This document shows positions 1 through 8,194 of a stretch of 64,000 bases of DNA, in pieces. Numbering within the stretch: the stretch's first letter is position 1; each line of letters opens with the position of its first letter. The notes under the pieces were generated by a model, which was not told the origin of the DNA, searched no databases, and was given only the letters and a program-made list of their open reading frames with translations. The stretch lies in the NCBI RefSeq assembly GCF_012396125.1, contig NZ_JAAXOX010000003.1, positions 186,001 through 250,000 on the forward strand. Reading direction: 5' to 3'. This stretch comes from Cellulomonas denverensis (GTDB lineage Bacteria; Actinomycetota; Actinomycetes; Actinomycetales; Cellulomonadaceae). Position numbers and translations under genes: made by a program.

Positions 1-724
1 ACGGGCGCGCCTTCCAGGACACGCCACCGACGTGCACCACCTCGGCCTGCGGCACGTAGACATTCGCCCACCCGGCACGGCCGAGCCGTTCGCCCAGGTC
101 CACGTCCTCGAAGAACATGAAGTAGTCGGCGTCGAACCCGCCGACCGCCTCGAAGGCCTCCCGGCGCAGCAGCAGGCAGGCGCCGGACAGCCAGCCCGCG
201 GCGCGCTCGGTCCCGACCGACTCCTGGCGCCGGTGGTAGGCCCGGGTCCACGGGTTGCCCGGCCACACCTTGCCCAGCACCGCATGCCCGGCGCCCTGGG
301 TGAGCGAAGGCAGCTCCCGGGCGGAGGGGTAGACCGTGCCGTCCTCGTTCAGCAGGGCGGGGCCGAGCGACCCGGCGCCCGGCAGCCGCCGGCCCGCGGC
401 GAGCAGGGTGTCCAGGGCGCCGGCGTGCCAGATCACGTCCGGGTTCGCCACCACCAGCCAGTCCTGATCGGCGCCCGCGGCACCGGCATTCGCGCCGCCG
501 CCGTAGCCGAGGTTCTGGCCGGTGCGGACCACCCGGGCACCGGCGCTGGCCGCGACCCGGTCGGTCACCTCCGGGTCGGTGCCGTTGTCCACGATCACCA
601 GCTCCACCGGGCCGGTGGCGGCCGTGGCCAGGCTGTCGACGAAGGTCTCCAGCTCCTGCCCCGGGTTGAAGACGATGGTCACCACGCGCACGGCGGGGGG
701 CGGGGCGGCAGGGGAGGAGGTCAT
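1..724 (-). CDS. Glycosyltransferase family 2, partial (C-terminus outside window)
   Basis: Reads on the minus strand from ATG at 724 and runs off the left edge, so about 241 residues are visible. The N-terminus has the GT-A beginning VRVVTIVFNPG, then VIVDNGTDPEVTDR, an LGYGGGANAG segment, VANPDV, a GWLSGACLLLRR segment and FFEDVDLGERLGRAGW, the acidic acceptor-side motif of family 2 enzymes of the rhamnosyl or galactofuranosyl transferase type. It probably transfers a nucleotide sugar to a lipid-linked cell-wall intermediate at the cytoplasmic face of the membrane. Nearby phosphomannomutase and DUF3499 genes fit an envelope-precursor locus. The exact donor sugar cannot be told from the sequence. 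Confidence 0.85.
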   Translation of the reverse strand, partial: MTSSPAAPPPAVRVVTIVFNPGQELETFVDSLATAATGPVELVIVDNGTDPEVTDRVAASAGARVVRTGQNLGYGGGANAGAAGADQDWLVVANPDVIWHAGALDTLLAAGRRLPGAGSLGPALLNEDGTVYPSARELPSLTQGAGHAVLGKVWPGNPWTRAYHRRQESVGTERAAGWLSGACLLLRREAFEAVGGFDADYFMFFEDVDLGERLGRAGWANVYVPQAEVVHVGGVSWKARP

Positions 725-736
725 GGCCGGGACAGA

Positions 737-1201
737 TTACCGTCCGTCCCCGAGCTGGGGGTCGATCTCCTCCGGCGCGCGGCCGAGCAGGTGGGCGACC
801 TGGTCCACCACCACCTCGTGCACCAGCTCGGCCAGGTCGTCGCTGCCCTCGGCCCGGGTCTCCACCGGCCGCCGGTAGACCACGATCCGGGGCGGCAGAC
901 CGGGCTCGCTCGGGAAGCACCGGCCCAGGGGCACCCCGCCGTGCTCCCAGGGCGCGGGATCGGCCGGCGGGACGTCCTCCACCGCGAACTCGACCCCGTC
1001 CAGCTGACGGCCCCAGCGCAGTTCCAGCCGTTCCACCGAGCCGAGCACCAGGTCGTCGAAGCGTTCGCCCCGGGTCCGGGCGGCGGGCAGCCCGGCCGGC
1101 AGCAACGGCCCGCGCAGACCCCGGCCCCGGCGGTCGCGGCGGCGCACCGGTCCGGCCTGGCGGGGCTGGGAGAAGTCGGGCAGGAAGCGGCGAGGGGCCA
1201 T
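737..1201 (-). CDS. Metallopeptidase-family (zincin-like) protein with degenerate active site
   Basis: 154 residues, ATG at 1201, same strand as the glycosyltransferase and 12 bases upstream of its start, so probably co-transcribed. The RGPLLPAGLPAARTRGERFD opening, the RIVVYRRPVE strand near residues 105-114 and the LVHEVVVDQVAHLLG helix near 127-140 identify the PF06262-type zincin family. The canonical HExxH helix aligns to DQVAH at 133-137, so the first metal ligand and the catalytic glutamate are missing. An HE pair survives five residues earlier (128-129). From memory, mycobacterial relatives are degenerate in the same way. Proteolysis is therefore doubtful and the role is unknown. Confidence 0.8.
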   Translation of the reverse strand: MAPRRFLPDFSQPRQAGPVRRRDRRGRGLRGPLLPAGLPAARTRGERFDDLVLGSVERLELRWGRQLDGVEFAVEDVPPADPAPWEHGGVPLGRCFPSEPGLPPRIVVYRRPVETRAEGSDDLAELVHEVVVDQVAHLLGRAPEEIDPQLGDGR

Positions 1202-1289
1202 CCGGGCACTCTAGCTCCGGGGCCACGACCGGGTGACAGCAGGCGGGTCCTGCCACGGGCCGGGCGACCGGAGAGGTACGGTCTCCCTC

Positions 1290-1661
1290 GTGAGATCCGT
1301 CCGTCAGTGCTCCCGCACCGCGTGCGGTCGTCCGGCGGTGGCCACCCTCACCTATGTGTACGCCGACTCGACGGCCGTGCTCGGCCCGTTGGCGACCACG
1401 GCCGAGCCGCACTCCTACGACCTGTGCGCCGAGCACGCCTCCCGGCTGACCGCCCCGCGCGGGTGGGACGTGGTGCGCCTGGCCCCGGAGTTCATCGAGA
1501 CCGGCCCGAGCCACGACGACCTGGTCGCGCTGGCCGAGGCGGTGCGCGAGGCCGGGCGCCCGGCGCGGGCCGCGGTGCCCGAGGGGCTGCCGCCCGCCGA
1601 GCACCTGACCGAGGAACGGCGCCGCGGCCACCTGCGCGTGCTCCGCGGCGACGAGGACTGA
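1290..1661 (+). CDS. DUF3499 family protein
   Basis: 123 residues from GTG at 1290. The CSRTACGRPAVATLTYVYAD opening and YDLCAEHASRLTAPRGWDV segment are typical of DUF3499, a small actinobacterial family with conserved cysteines that may hold a metal. A longer reading from 1233 is possible but lacks family similarity. The -10-like TACGGT at 1277-1282 ends seven bases before the GTG, so the mRNA is probably leaderless. It is divergent from the zincin gene and followed four bases later by the zinc-ribbon gene. The function of the family is not known. Confidence 0.85.
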   Translation: MRSVRQCSRTACGRPAVATLTYVYADSTAVLGPLATTAEPHSYDLCAEHASRLTAPRGWDVVRLAPEFIETGPSHDDLVALAEAVREAGRPARAAVPEGLPPAEHLTEERRRGHLRVLRGDED

Positions 1662-1665
1662 GCCG

Positions 1666-1944
1666 ATGGCACAGGGGGCAGGAACCGGACGACGGCGGCA
1701 GGCGGCACCGGCCGAGCCACTGGGCTCGCTCACCCGCCCGGACCAGGAGATCACGCCGGGCACGGAGCACTGCGTGTCCTGCGGATCGGAGCAGCTCACC
1801 CGGCTGCGGCTGACCCTGGCGGACGGCACCGAGGTCACCTTCGTCTCCTGTCACGCCTGCGAGCACCGCGCCTGGATCCCGGTGGACGGCGACGGCACCC
1901 CGCTGACCCGCGATGAGGTCGTCCAGCGTTCGTCCCGCCGCTGA
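1666..1944 (+). CDS. Small zinc-ribbon-like hypothetical protein
   Basis: 92 residues, ATG at 1666, four bases after the DUF3499 stop, so it is likely co-transcribed. The core has two CxxC knuckles, CVSCGSEQ near residue 37 and CHACEHR near residue 62, separated by a two-strand segment (LRLTLADGTEVTFVS). That is the layout of a single zinc ribbon. The basic N-terminal 20 residues look disordered. No specific function is recognisable. Its position between DUF3499 and manB is the only clue to its role. Confidence 0.7.
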   Translation: MAQGAGTGRRRQAAPAEPLGSLTRPDQEITPGTEHCVSCGSEQLTRLRLTLADGTEVTFVSCHACEHRAWIPVDGDGTPLTRDEVVQRSSRR

Positions 1945-1951
1945 CCGTCGC

Positions 1952-1957
1952 TAGAGT
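1952..1957 (+). promoter_or_regulatory. Predicted -10 box of manB, leaderless start
   Basis: TAGAGT fits the TAnnnT -10 pattern. A transcript starting about seven bases later would begin at the GTG at 1965. A weak -35 candidate (TTCGTC, 1929-1934) sits 17 bases upstream, inside the preceding gene. Confidence 0.4.
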
Positions 1958-1964
1958 GGCGGGC

Positions 1965-3428
1965 GTGTCCCAGACCCATGCAGACCTGCCCGACCTGACC
2001 GGCCTGATCAAGGCCTACGACGTGCGTGGCACCGTGCCCGACCAGCTCAACTCCGGCGTCGCCTGCGCGATCGGCGCCGCCTTCGCCGAGGTGGTGGTGC
2101 TCCCCGAGGCAGCCGCCGGTGACCGGCCCCGGGTGGTGATCGGCAACGACATGCGTCCCTCCGGCCCGGAGCTGGTGGGCGCCTTCGCCGAGGGCCTGGC
2201 CGCCCGCGGGGTGGACGTGATCCGGATCGGCCTGTGCTCCACCGACGGGCTGTACTTCGCCTCCGGCTCGCTGGGCATCCCGGGCGCGATGTTCACCGCC
2301 TCGCACAACCCGGCCGAGTACAACGGCATCAAGCTGTGCCGCGCCGGAGCCCGCCCGGTCGGGCAGGACACCGGCCTGGCCGCCGTGCGCGACCTGGCCT
2401 CCCGCTACCTGGGTGAGGGCCTGCCCGCCCCGGTCGCCGAGCCCGGATCGATCACCGACCGGGAGATGCTCGCCGACTACGCGGCCTTCCTGCGCGGGCT
2501 GGTCGACCTGTCCGGCATCCGCCCGCTGAAGGTGGTCGTGGATGCCGGCAACGGGATGGGTGGCTACACCGCCCCGGCCGTGCTGGGCACCGGCGCCGGG
2601 CTGCCGGAGCTGCCGCTGGAGGTGGTGCCGCTGTACTTCGAGCTGGACGGCACCTTCCCCAACCACGAGGCGAACCCGCTGGAGCCGAAGAACCTGGTCG
2701 ACCTGCAGCGGGCCGTGGTCGAGCACGGCGCCGACATCGGCCTGGCCTTCGACGGCGACGCGGACCGCTGCTTCGTGGTGGACGAGAACGGCGACCCGGT
2801 CTCGCCCTCGGCGATCACCGCCCTGGTCGGCCTGCGCGAGATCGCCAAGGAGCAGGCTGCCGGCCGCCCGCAGCCGGTGATCATTCACAACCTGATCACC
2901 TCCCAGGTGGTGCCGGACCTGGTCCGGGCCGCCGGCGCCACCCCGGTGCGCACCCGGGTCGGCCACTCGTTCATCAAGGCGCAGATGGCCGAGTCCCAGG
3001 CGGTGTTCGGCGGGGAGCACTCCGCGCACTACTACTTCCGGGACTTCTTCTTCGCCGACACCGGCATGCTCGCGGCGCTGCACGTGCTGGCCGCCCTCGG
3101 TGGGCAGCCGCACCCGCTGTCCGCGCTGGCCGAGCAGTACCAGCCCTACGTCGCCTCCGGTGAGATCAACTCCCGGGTCGAGGACGTGGCCGCCGCCCGC
3201 GACCGGGTGATCCGGGCCTACGTGACCGAGCAGGGCGCCGGCCCGGTGACCACCGACGAGCTGGACGGCCTGACCGTCTCGCACTGGGACGGCCACCCGC
3301 AGTGGTGGTTCAACCTGCGCGCGTCGAACACCGAGCCGCTGCTGCGCCTGAACGTCGAGGCCGCGGACCAGGACATCATGGAGAAGGTGCGCGACGACGT
3401 GCTCGCGCTGGTCCGGCAGGAGAGCTGA
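1965..3428 (+). CDS. manB: Phosphomannomutase/phosphoglucomutase
   Basis: About 487 residues. It interconverts hexose 6-phosphate and 1-phosphate, supplying mannose 1-phosphate or glucose 1-phosphate for GDP-mannose and envelope glycans. The alpha-D-phosphohexomutase family is clear: LIKAYDVRG near the N-terminus, the phosphoserine loop MFTASHNPAEYNGIK, the metal loop FDGDADRC, the sugar-specificity GGEHSAHYYF segment and the phosphate-binding LRASNTEPLLRLNVE segment. The GTG at 1956 gives three more residues, but the -10 box at 1952-1957 argues for a leaderless start at 1965. The Trm112-like gene follows after one base. Whether mannose or glucose is preferred cannot be settled here. Confidence 0.93.
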   Translation: MSQTHADLPDLTGLIKAYDVRGTVPDQLNSGVACAIGAAFAEVVVLPEAAAGDRPRVVIGNDMRPSGPELVGAFAEGLAARGVDVIRIGLCSTDGLYFASGSLGIPGAMFTASHNPAEYNGIKLCRAGARPVGQDTGLAAVRDLASRYLGEGLPAPVAEPGSITDREMLADYAAFLRGLVDLSGIRPLKVVVDAGNGMGGYTAPAVLGTGAGLPELPLEVVPLYFELDGTFPNHEANPLEPKNLVDLQRAVVEHGADIGLAFDGDADRCFVVDENGDPVSPSAITALVGLREIAKEQAAGRPQPVIIHNLITSQVVPDLVRAAGATPVRTRVGHSFIKAQMAESQAVFGGEHSAHYYFRDFFFADTGMLAALHVLAALGGQPHPLSALAEQYQPYVASGEINSRVEDVAAARDRVIRAYVTEQGAGPVTTDELDGLTVSHWDGHPQWWFNLRASNTEPLLRLNVEAADQDIMEKVRDDVLALVRQES

Positions 3429-3429
3429 C

Positions 3430-3630
3430 ATGAGCACCGAGAACACCACCGGCACCGCCGCCTGGGTCCGTGACCTGCTGCGTTGCCCGGTCACCGGCGC
3501 CACCCTGGTCGACGGCGTCGGCCCCGGCGGACAGCCCGAGCTGGTCTCCACCGACCCGGAGCGCCCGCTGGCCTACCCGGTGCGGGACGGCATCCCGGTG
3601 CTGCTGGCCGCGGAGGCGCGCGCCCTCTGA
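3430..3630 (+). CDS. Trm112 family protein
   Basis: 66 residues, ATG at 3430, one base after the manB stop, so translationally linked. The pattern LLRCPVTGATL ... LAYPVRDGIPVLL is that of the small Trm112/UPF0434 family, whose members act as zinc-binding-like activators of methyltransferases or as small cofactors in envelope loci. Only one cysteine remains here, so metal binding is unlikely. In many actinobacteria the gene sits between manB and a mannose isomerase. Here a terminator follows directly and no such isomerase gene is seen nearby. Confidence 0.85.
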   Translation: MSTENTTGTAAWVRDLLRCPVTGATLVDGVGPGGQPELVSTDPERPLAYPVRDGIPVLLAAEARAL

Positions 3631-3645
3631 TCCAGCACCACCCAG

Positions 3646-3681
3646 ACGTGGGGCCCCGGGCGGTTGCCCGGGGCCCCACGT
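3646..3681 (+). terminator. Strong hairpin terminator after manB-Trm112
   Basis: Perfect 16-bp inverted repeat (3646-3661 and 3666-3681) with a GGTT loop. There is no long T run, as is common in GC-rich actinobacteria. The loop and right arm also hold a possible -35 (TTGCCC) for the next gene. Confidence 0.85.
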
Positions 3682-3685
3682 CGTC

Positions 3686-3691
3686 TAGCAT
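3686..3691 (+). promoter_or_regulatory. Predicted -10 box for the cation exporter gene
   Basis: TAGCAT at 3686-3691 with TTGCCC at 3664-3669 gives a 16-base spacer. The -35 would lie in the loop and right arm of the preceding terminator. Confidence 0.35.
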
Positions 3692-3729
3692 CGCCTCCGG
3701 TTCGAGCGGACGATGCGGGAGGACGCCTG

Positions 3730-4659
3730 ATGGCACACGGTGGGGGCAACAAGGCGATCATCGCCGCACTGTCCGCCAATCTCGGGATCGCGGTGACCAA
3801 GTTCATCGCGTTCCTGCTGACCAGCTCCAGCTCGATGCTGGCCGAGTCGGTGCACTCGGTCGCCGACTCCGGCAACCAGGTGCTGCTGCTGGTCGGCGGC
3901 AAGCGGGCCCGGCGGGCGGCGGACGAGGAGCACCCGTTCGGCTACGGCCGGGCGCGGTACCTGTACGCCTTCGTGGTGTCGATCGTGCTGTTCAGCCTCG
4001 GTGGCCTGTTCGCGCTGTACGAGGCGTGGCACAAGTTCGCCGACCCGCACCCGATCGAGTCCTGGCACTGGGTGCCGCTGGTGGTGCTGGTGGCCGCGAT
4101 CGCGATGGAGGGGTTCTCCTTCCGGACCGCGATCAAGGAGGCGAACCACACCCGCGGCGGGCAGTCCTGGTGGCAGTACATCCGCACCGCCAAGGCCCCG
4201 GAGCTACCGGTGGTGCTGCTGGAGGACTTCGGCGCGCTGCTCGGCCTGGTGTTCGCCCTGTTCGGGGTCGGGATGACCCTGGGCACCCACGACGGGCGCT
4301 GGGACGCGGTGGGCTCGGCGGCGATCGGCCTGCTGCTGGTCGCGATTGCGATCGTGCTGGCGATCGAGACCAAGTCGCTGCTGCTCGGCGAGTCCGCGAG
4401 CCGCCGGGACGTCGAGGCGATCAAGGCCGCGCTGGTCGGGGAGGGCGTGCCCTCGGTGATCCACCTGCGCACCCTGCACCTGGGCCCGGAGGAGTTGCTG
4501 GTCGCCGCCAAGATCGAGGTGACCGCGGACGAGTCCGCCGCCGAGGTGGCCCACGCCATCGATGCCGCGGAGCAGCGGGTGCGGGCGGCGGTGCCGATCG
4601 CCCGGGTGATCTACCTGGAGCCGGACCTGCGGCAGGCGGTCGACGCGGCGGGCTCCTGA
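3730..4659 (+). CDS. Cation diffusion facilitator family exporter
   Basis: 309 residues, ATG at 3730 preceded by GGGAGGA. It is a proton-coupled exporter of divalent metal (probably zinc, iron or manganese). About six hydrophobic segments are visible. The second carries the metal site SVHSVADS (His42, Asp46), and LLEDFGALLG in the fifth segment supplies acidic residues. The cytoplasmic C-terminal domain (about residues 215-300, HLRTLHLGPEELLVAAKIEV) is the ferredoxin-like dimer domain. It is convergent with the betaine importer operon across a shared terminator. The metal cannot be predicted with confidence. Confidence 0.9.
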   Translation: MAHGGGNKAIIAALSANLGIAVTKFIAFLLTSSSSMLAESVHSVADSGNQVLLLVGGKRARRAADEEHPFGYGRARYLYAFVVSIVLFSLGGLFALYEAWHKFADPHPIESWHWVPLVVLVAAIAMEGFSFRTAIKEANHTRGGQSWWQYIRTAKAPELPVVLLEDFGALLGLVFALFGVGMTLGTHDGRWDAVGSAAIGLLLVAIAIVLAIETKSLLLGESASRRDVEAIKAALVGEGVPSVIHLRTLHLGPEELLVAAKIEVTADESAAEVAHAIDAAEQRVRAAVPIARVIYLEPDLRQAVDAAGS

Positions 4660-4661
4660 CC

Positions 4662-4699
4662 TGAACGGCCCCGGTGGATCGCTCCACCGGGGCCGTTCA
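4662..4699. terminator. Bidirectional terminator between exporter gene and opuAC
   Basis: Perfect 17-bp inverted repeat (4662-4678 and 4683-4699) with a TCGC loop, between two convergent genes. It can end transcription from both sides. Confidence 0.85.
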
Positions 4700-4714
4700 C
4701 GTACCGGCGCAGGG

Positions 4715-5626
4715 TCAGACCCCGGCCTTGTCCTTCAGCTCGGTGACGAACTCCGGGTTCGCGTCCAGCCAGGTGCGGGCCGACGCGGCCGGGTCGGAGC
4801 CGCCGTCCTCGTTGAACATCTGGTTCTCCAGCGAGAACAGCTGCTCGTCGGTGAGGGTGAAGCTCGCGATCATCGCGCTCAGCGTCGGGTAGTCCTCGGC
4901 GAAGCCGGTGCGGCCGACGGAGTGGATCTCCTCCGCCTCGCCCATCGCGCCCTCGGGGTCCTCGAGGTCCTTGATCGGGTACTCGTCGTAGGCCCAGTGC
5001 GGACGCCACAGGGTGACGGCGATGTTCTCACCGGCGGCAGTGGCACCCTTCAGCTCGGCGAGCATCGCCGGGGTGGAGGAGATGACGTACTCCAGGTCCT
5101 CCAGGCCGTAGGTGGGGATCGCCTCGTCCTGGGTGATCCGGGTCAGCCCGGCACCGGCCTCGATGCCGACCAGCCGGTTGTCGAACAGTTCGGCGTTGTC
5201 GGCCAGCTCGGCCAGCGAGTCGATCGGCGCGTCCTCGTTCACCGCGATGGTGAGCTTGGCGTCGTCGTACCAGGTGCCCAGGTCCTCCAGCTCGTCGCCG
5301 TACTGCTCCCAGTAGTCGGCGTGGGTGGTGGGCAGCCACATGTCGAAGTTCACGTCGAAGTCGCCGCCGGTGACCCCGGTGTAGACCACGCCCGGGTCGG
5401 CCTCCTCGGCGGTGACGTCGTAGCCCTCGTCCTCCAGCATGGCGGCGAACAGGTGCGAGACGGCGATGCCCTCGTCCCAGCCGGAGTGGATGCCGATCGC
5501 GACGCTGGGCAGGTCGCCGTTGTCCAGCCGGTCGGCGTCGGAGTCACCGGAGCCGGAGGAACAGGCGGTCAGGGCCAGCGTGGCGCTCAGGGCGGTGGCG
5601 GCGAACAGGGTGGTGCGGGTGCGCAT
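4715..5626 (-). CDS. opuAC: Glycine betaine/proline ABC transporter substrate-binding lipoprotein
   Basis: 303 residues. ATG at 5626 is chosen over the codon eight upstream because AAAGGA precedes it and the signal peptide then starts MRTRTTLFAATALSATLALT, followed by the lipobox Cys in LTACSSGSG. The mature protein is an OpuAC/ProX-type binding protein (PSVAIGIHSGWDEGIAVSHL opening, FDMWLPTTHADYWEQ segment, TLWRPHWAYDEYPIKDLEDP near the C-terminus). The conserved tryptophans in these segments normally form the aromatic cage for quaternary amines. It is membrane-anchored on the outer face and delivers betaine to the permease encoded next to it. It is the last gene of the three-gene operon. 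Confidence 0.93.
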   Translation of the reverse strand: MRTRTTLFAATALSATLALTACSSGSGDSDADRLDNGDLPSVAIGIHSGWDEGIAVSHLFAAMLEDEGYDVTAEEADPGVVYTGVTGGDFDVNFDMWLPTTHADYWEQYGDELEDLGTWYDDAKLTIAVNEDAPIDSLAELADNAELFDNRLVGIEAGAGLTRITQDEAIPTYGLEDLEYVISSTPAMLAELKGATAAGENIAVTLWRPHWAYDEYPIKDLEDPEGAMGEAEEIHSVGRTGFAEDYPTLSAMIASFTLTDEQLFSLENQMFNEDGGSDPAASARTWLDANPEFVTELKDKAGV

Positions 5627-5693
5627 GTCGTCCTTTCCGTGGGGCAGCATCGGGCCGCCCCGTGGTGGGGGAGGTCGGGAAGTAGTGGGGGCC

Positions 5694-6581
5694 TCAGCGC
5701 GAGGCGGAGGCGGCGGCGACCGCTTGGGCCACCTTGGACTTGGTGCCGAAGGCGCTGGTGACCCGGTCCAGGAACATCGCCAGGATCACCACGGCCAGGC
5801 CGGCCTCGAAGCCGAGCGAGATGTTCACCCGCTGCAGGGCGGAAACCACGTCGCCACCGAGTCCGGCGGCGCCGACCATGCCGGAGATGACCACCATCGA
5901 CAGCGCGAGCATGATCACCTGGTTCACCCCGGCCATGATGGTCGGCAGGGCCAGCGGCAACTGGATCTGGCGCAGGATGCGGCCCTCCGAGGAGCCGAAG
6001 GCGTGTCCGGCCTCGACCACCTCGCGGTCGACCTGGCGCAGCCCGAGCTCGGTGAACCGGACGCCCGGGGCCATCGCGAAGATGACGGTGGCGACGATGC
6101 CCGGCACGACGCCGACCCGGAAGATCACCACGGTGGGGATCAGGTACACGAAGGCCGGCATGGTCTGCATGAAGTCCAGCACCGGTCGCAGGATGCGGGA
6201 CACCCGGTCGTTGCGGGCGGCCCAGATCCCGAGCGGGATGGCGATCACCAGGGCGACCGCACTGGCCAGGATCACCAGGGCGAGCGAGTCCATCGCGTTC
6301 GTCCACTGGTTGACCATGGCGATCACCAGGAAGCCGACCAGGGTGCCGACCGCGAGCTTCCACCCCTTGGCGAACAGCGCGATCAGGGCCAGGGCGATCA
6401 CGATCACCCAGAACGGCGGCGCGCTGAGCACGGTGTCCAGACCGTCGTAGGCACCGGTCAGGACGGTCCGGATCACCTTGAACAGCCCGGAGAAGGTGGT
6501 GGTGATCCAGTCGACGGCGGCATCGACCCACTCGCCCAGCGGCAGCCGGGGGAGCCAGTCGGCGATGGTGGCGGAGCTCAT
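5694..6581 (-). CDS. opuAB: Glycine betaine/proline ABC transporter permease
   Basis: 295 residues, ATG at 6581, overlapping the ATPase stop by four bases (ATGA), so translationally coupled. At least six membrane segments are visible. The binding-protein-dependent permease EAA-type loop reads EAGHAFGSSEGRILRQIQLP, in the cytoplasmic loop that contacts the ATPase. The N-terminal WLPRLPLGEWVDAAVDW segment is typical of OpuAB/ProW proteins, which have a short amphipathic lead. It forms the membrane channel for glycine betaine, proline or related osmoprotectants. Confidence 0.93.
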   Translation of the reverse strand: MSSATIADWLPRLPLGEWVDAAVDWITTTFSGLFKVIRTVLTGAYDGLDTVLSAPPFWVIVIALALIALFAKGWKLAVGTLVGFLVIAMVNQWTNAMDSLALVILASAVALVIAIPLGIWAARNDRVSRILRPVLDFMQTMPAFVYLIPTVVIFRVGVVPGIVATVIFAMAPGVRFTELGLRQVDREVVEAGHAFGSSEGRILRQIQLPLALPTIMAGVNQVIMLALSMVVISGMVGAAGLGGDVVSALQRVNISLGFEAGLAVVILAMFLDRVTSAFGTKSKVAQAVAAASASR

Positions 6582-7831
6582 GCGCGCACCTCCTCGACCT
6601 CGGGGGCGGCCGGGGCGACGGCATCGACCACCGGGGTGCCCTCGGGCGGGGTGCCGTTCTCGGCCGGGACCATCGCCTCCAGCAGGGTCACCCGGGGGAT
6701 GACGCCGACCAGACGGCCCTGGTCGTCGGTGACCGGCACCGGCAGCGGGGACTCGGCGGCGGGGGCAAAGACGTCGGCCAGCGGGGTGTCCGCGGAGACC
6801 GAGGACAGGCTGGTGTCCACCCGGCCGACCAGGGTCTCGGCGCCGGCCCGGGTGGCCTGCACCGCGTCCTCGTCCCGGATGATGCCCTGCAACCGGCGGG
6901 CCCGGTCCACCACGTAGGCGGCGGCGACCTGCTGCTCGCGCATGGTGCGCAGCGCGAGCCGCGGACCGGCGGTCAGGCTGGCGACCGCGGCGGGGCGGCG
7001 CATCACGGAGGCGGCGGTCAGCACCCGGGTCCGGTCCACGTCGGCGACGAACTGCGCCACGTAGTCGTCGGCCGGGTCGGACAGGATCTGCTCGCTGGTG
7101 CCGACCTGGACGATCCGGCCGTCGCGCATCACCGCGATCCGGTCGCCCAGGTACATCGCCTCGTTCAGGTCGTGGGTGATGAAGACGATCGTCTTGCCGA
7201 GCTTCTGCTGCAGCTCCAGCAGCTGGTCCTGCATCTCGCGGCGGATCAGCGGGTCCAGCGCGGAGAACGCCTCGTCCATCAGCAGGATGTCGGTGTCGGC
7301 GGCCAGCGCACGGGCCAGGCCGACCCGCTGGCGCATCCCGCCGGACAGCTCGTGCGGCAGGTGGTCGGCCCACTGGTTCAGCCCGACCATGCCGAGCGCC
7401 TCCCGGGCCCGGGCGTTGCGCTCGTCCTTGGCCATGCCCTGCAGCGCGAGCGGGTAGGCGGCGTTGTCGAGCACCGTGCGGTGCGGCAGCAGGGCGAAGT
7501 GCTGGAACACCATCGACACCTTGCGCTGGCGGATCTCGCGCAGCTGGGCCGCGCTGACCGCGCTCAGGTCGTCGTCCCCAAGCAGCACCCGGCCGGCGGT
7601 CGGCTTCCACAGGCCGTTCAGCATCCGGATCAGGGTCGACTTGCCCGAGCCGGACAGGCCCATCACCACGAAGGTCTCCCCGGAGGCGATCTCGAGGTTC
7701 GCGTCGATCACCGCCGCGGTGCCCCACTGCTTGACGTCCTCCCGCCCGGCACCCTCGCGCAGGCGGCGCACCGCCTGCTCCGGCCGCCGGCCGAAGACCT
7801 TGTACACGCCTTCGACGCGCAGTCCTGTCAC
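6578..7831 (-). CDS. opuAA: Glycine betaine/proline ABC transporter ATPase with CBS domains
   Basis: 417 residues from GTG at 7831, preceded by GAGGTGG. Walker A GLSGSGKST at residues 58-66, signature LSGGM at 162-166 and Walker B DILLMDEA at 181-188 are intact. About residues 270-390 are a tandem CBS module (VASVMRR-like start, AAYVVDRARRLQGIIRDED, later LPVPVTDDQGRLVGVIPRV). In OpuA-type importers the CBS pair senses ionic strength or c-di-AMP and gates transport. First gene of the opu operon. Its upstream region carries a candidate MtrA box and a triple 9-mer repeat, which suggests osmotic or envelope-stress control. Confidence 0.93.
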   Translation of the reverse strand: MTGLRVEGVYKVFGRRPEQAVRRLREGAGREDVKQWGTAAVIDANLEIASGETFVVMGLSGSGKSTLIRMLNGLWKPTAGRVLLGDDDLSAVSAAQLREIRQRKVSMVFQHFALLPHRTVLDNAAYPLALQGMAKDERNARAREALGMVGLNQWADHLPHELSGGMRQRVGLARALAADTDILLMDEAFSALDPLIRREMQDQLLELQQKLGKTIVFITHDLNEAMYLGDRIAVMRDGRIVQVGTSEQILSDPADDYVAQFVADVDRTRVLTAASVMRRPAAVASLTAGPRLALRTMREQQVAAAYVVDRARRLQGIIRDEDAVQATRAGAETLVGRVDTSLSSVSADTPLADVFAPAAESPLPVPVTDDQGRLVGVIPRVTLLEAMVPAENGTPPEGTPVVDAVAPAAPEVEEVRA

Positions 7832-8140
7832 TCATCCACCTCGTCACGTCAGTGACACGCGCACCGGGGGCCACGGTGCTCCGGGTGGAGCACGACGGAC
7901 CCGCGCCGGCGATCGCGTGTCGGCGGTCGGCAACCCCCTGCGGGCGGCCCCGGGCGCTGGGCGCCGGACCGGCCCTCCGAACGCGGATCGGCCCTCGCAT
8001 CGCTGCCCCGGACGGGGCGCCGCGAGGGCCGAGTGTTGGCGTTCCATGCCGACCATCTCGTTGATCTGGTCGCCGCCCACCCTTCACCACATTCGCGCAG
8101 ACGGCGAATGCGAAACGGGCGATTCGATGCCGGGGGACCC

Positions 8141-8181
8141 CGACTTTACTCAGGTAAAGTCGTGATGACCTGCGACTTTAC
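8141..8181. repeat. Three alternating copies of the 9-mer CGACTTTAC
   Basis: CGACTTTAC at 8141-8149, its reverse complement at 8154-8162 (4-base spacer), and CGACTTTAC again at 8173-8181 (10-base spacer). All three copies are exact. The first pair makes a 22-bp perfect palindrome around TCAG. The AT content stands out from the surroundings, which is typical of an operator. Confidence 0.7.
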
Positions 8182-8194
8182 CTATTCTTGGATC

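Noticed and set aside
32-1813. 593-codon open frame on the plus strand across the glycosyltransferase and zincin genes
   Set aside because: It is an antisense shadow. The minus-strand genes under it have clear family motifs, and the shadow protein is low-complexity Gly/Arg/Pro/His.
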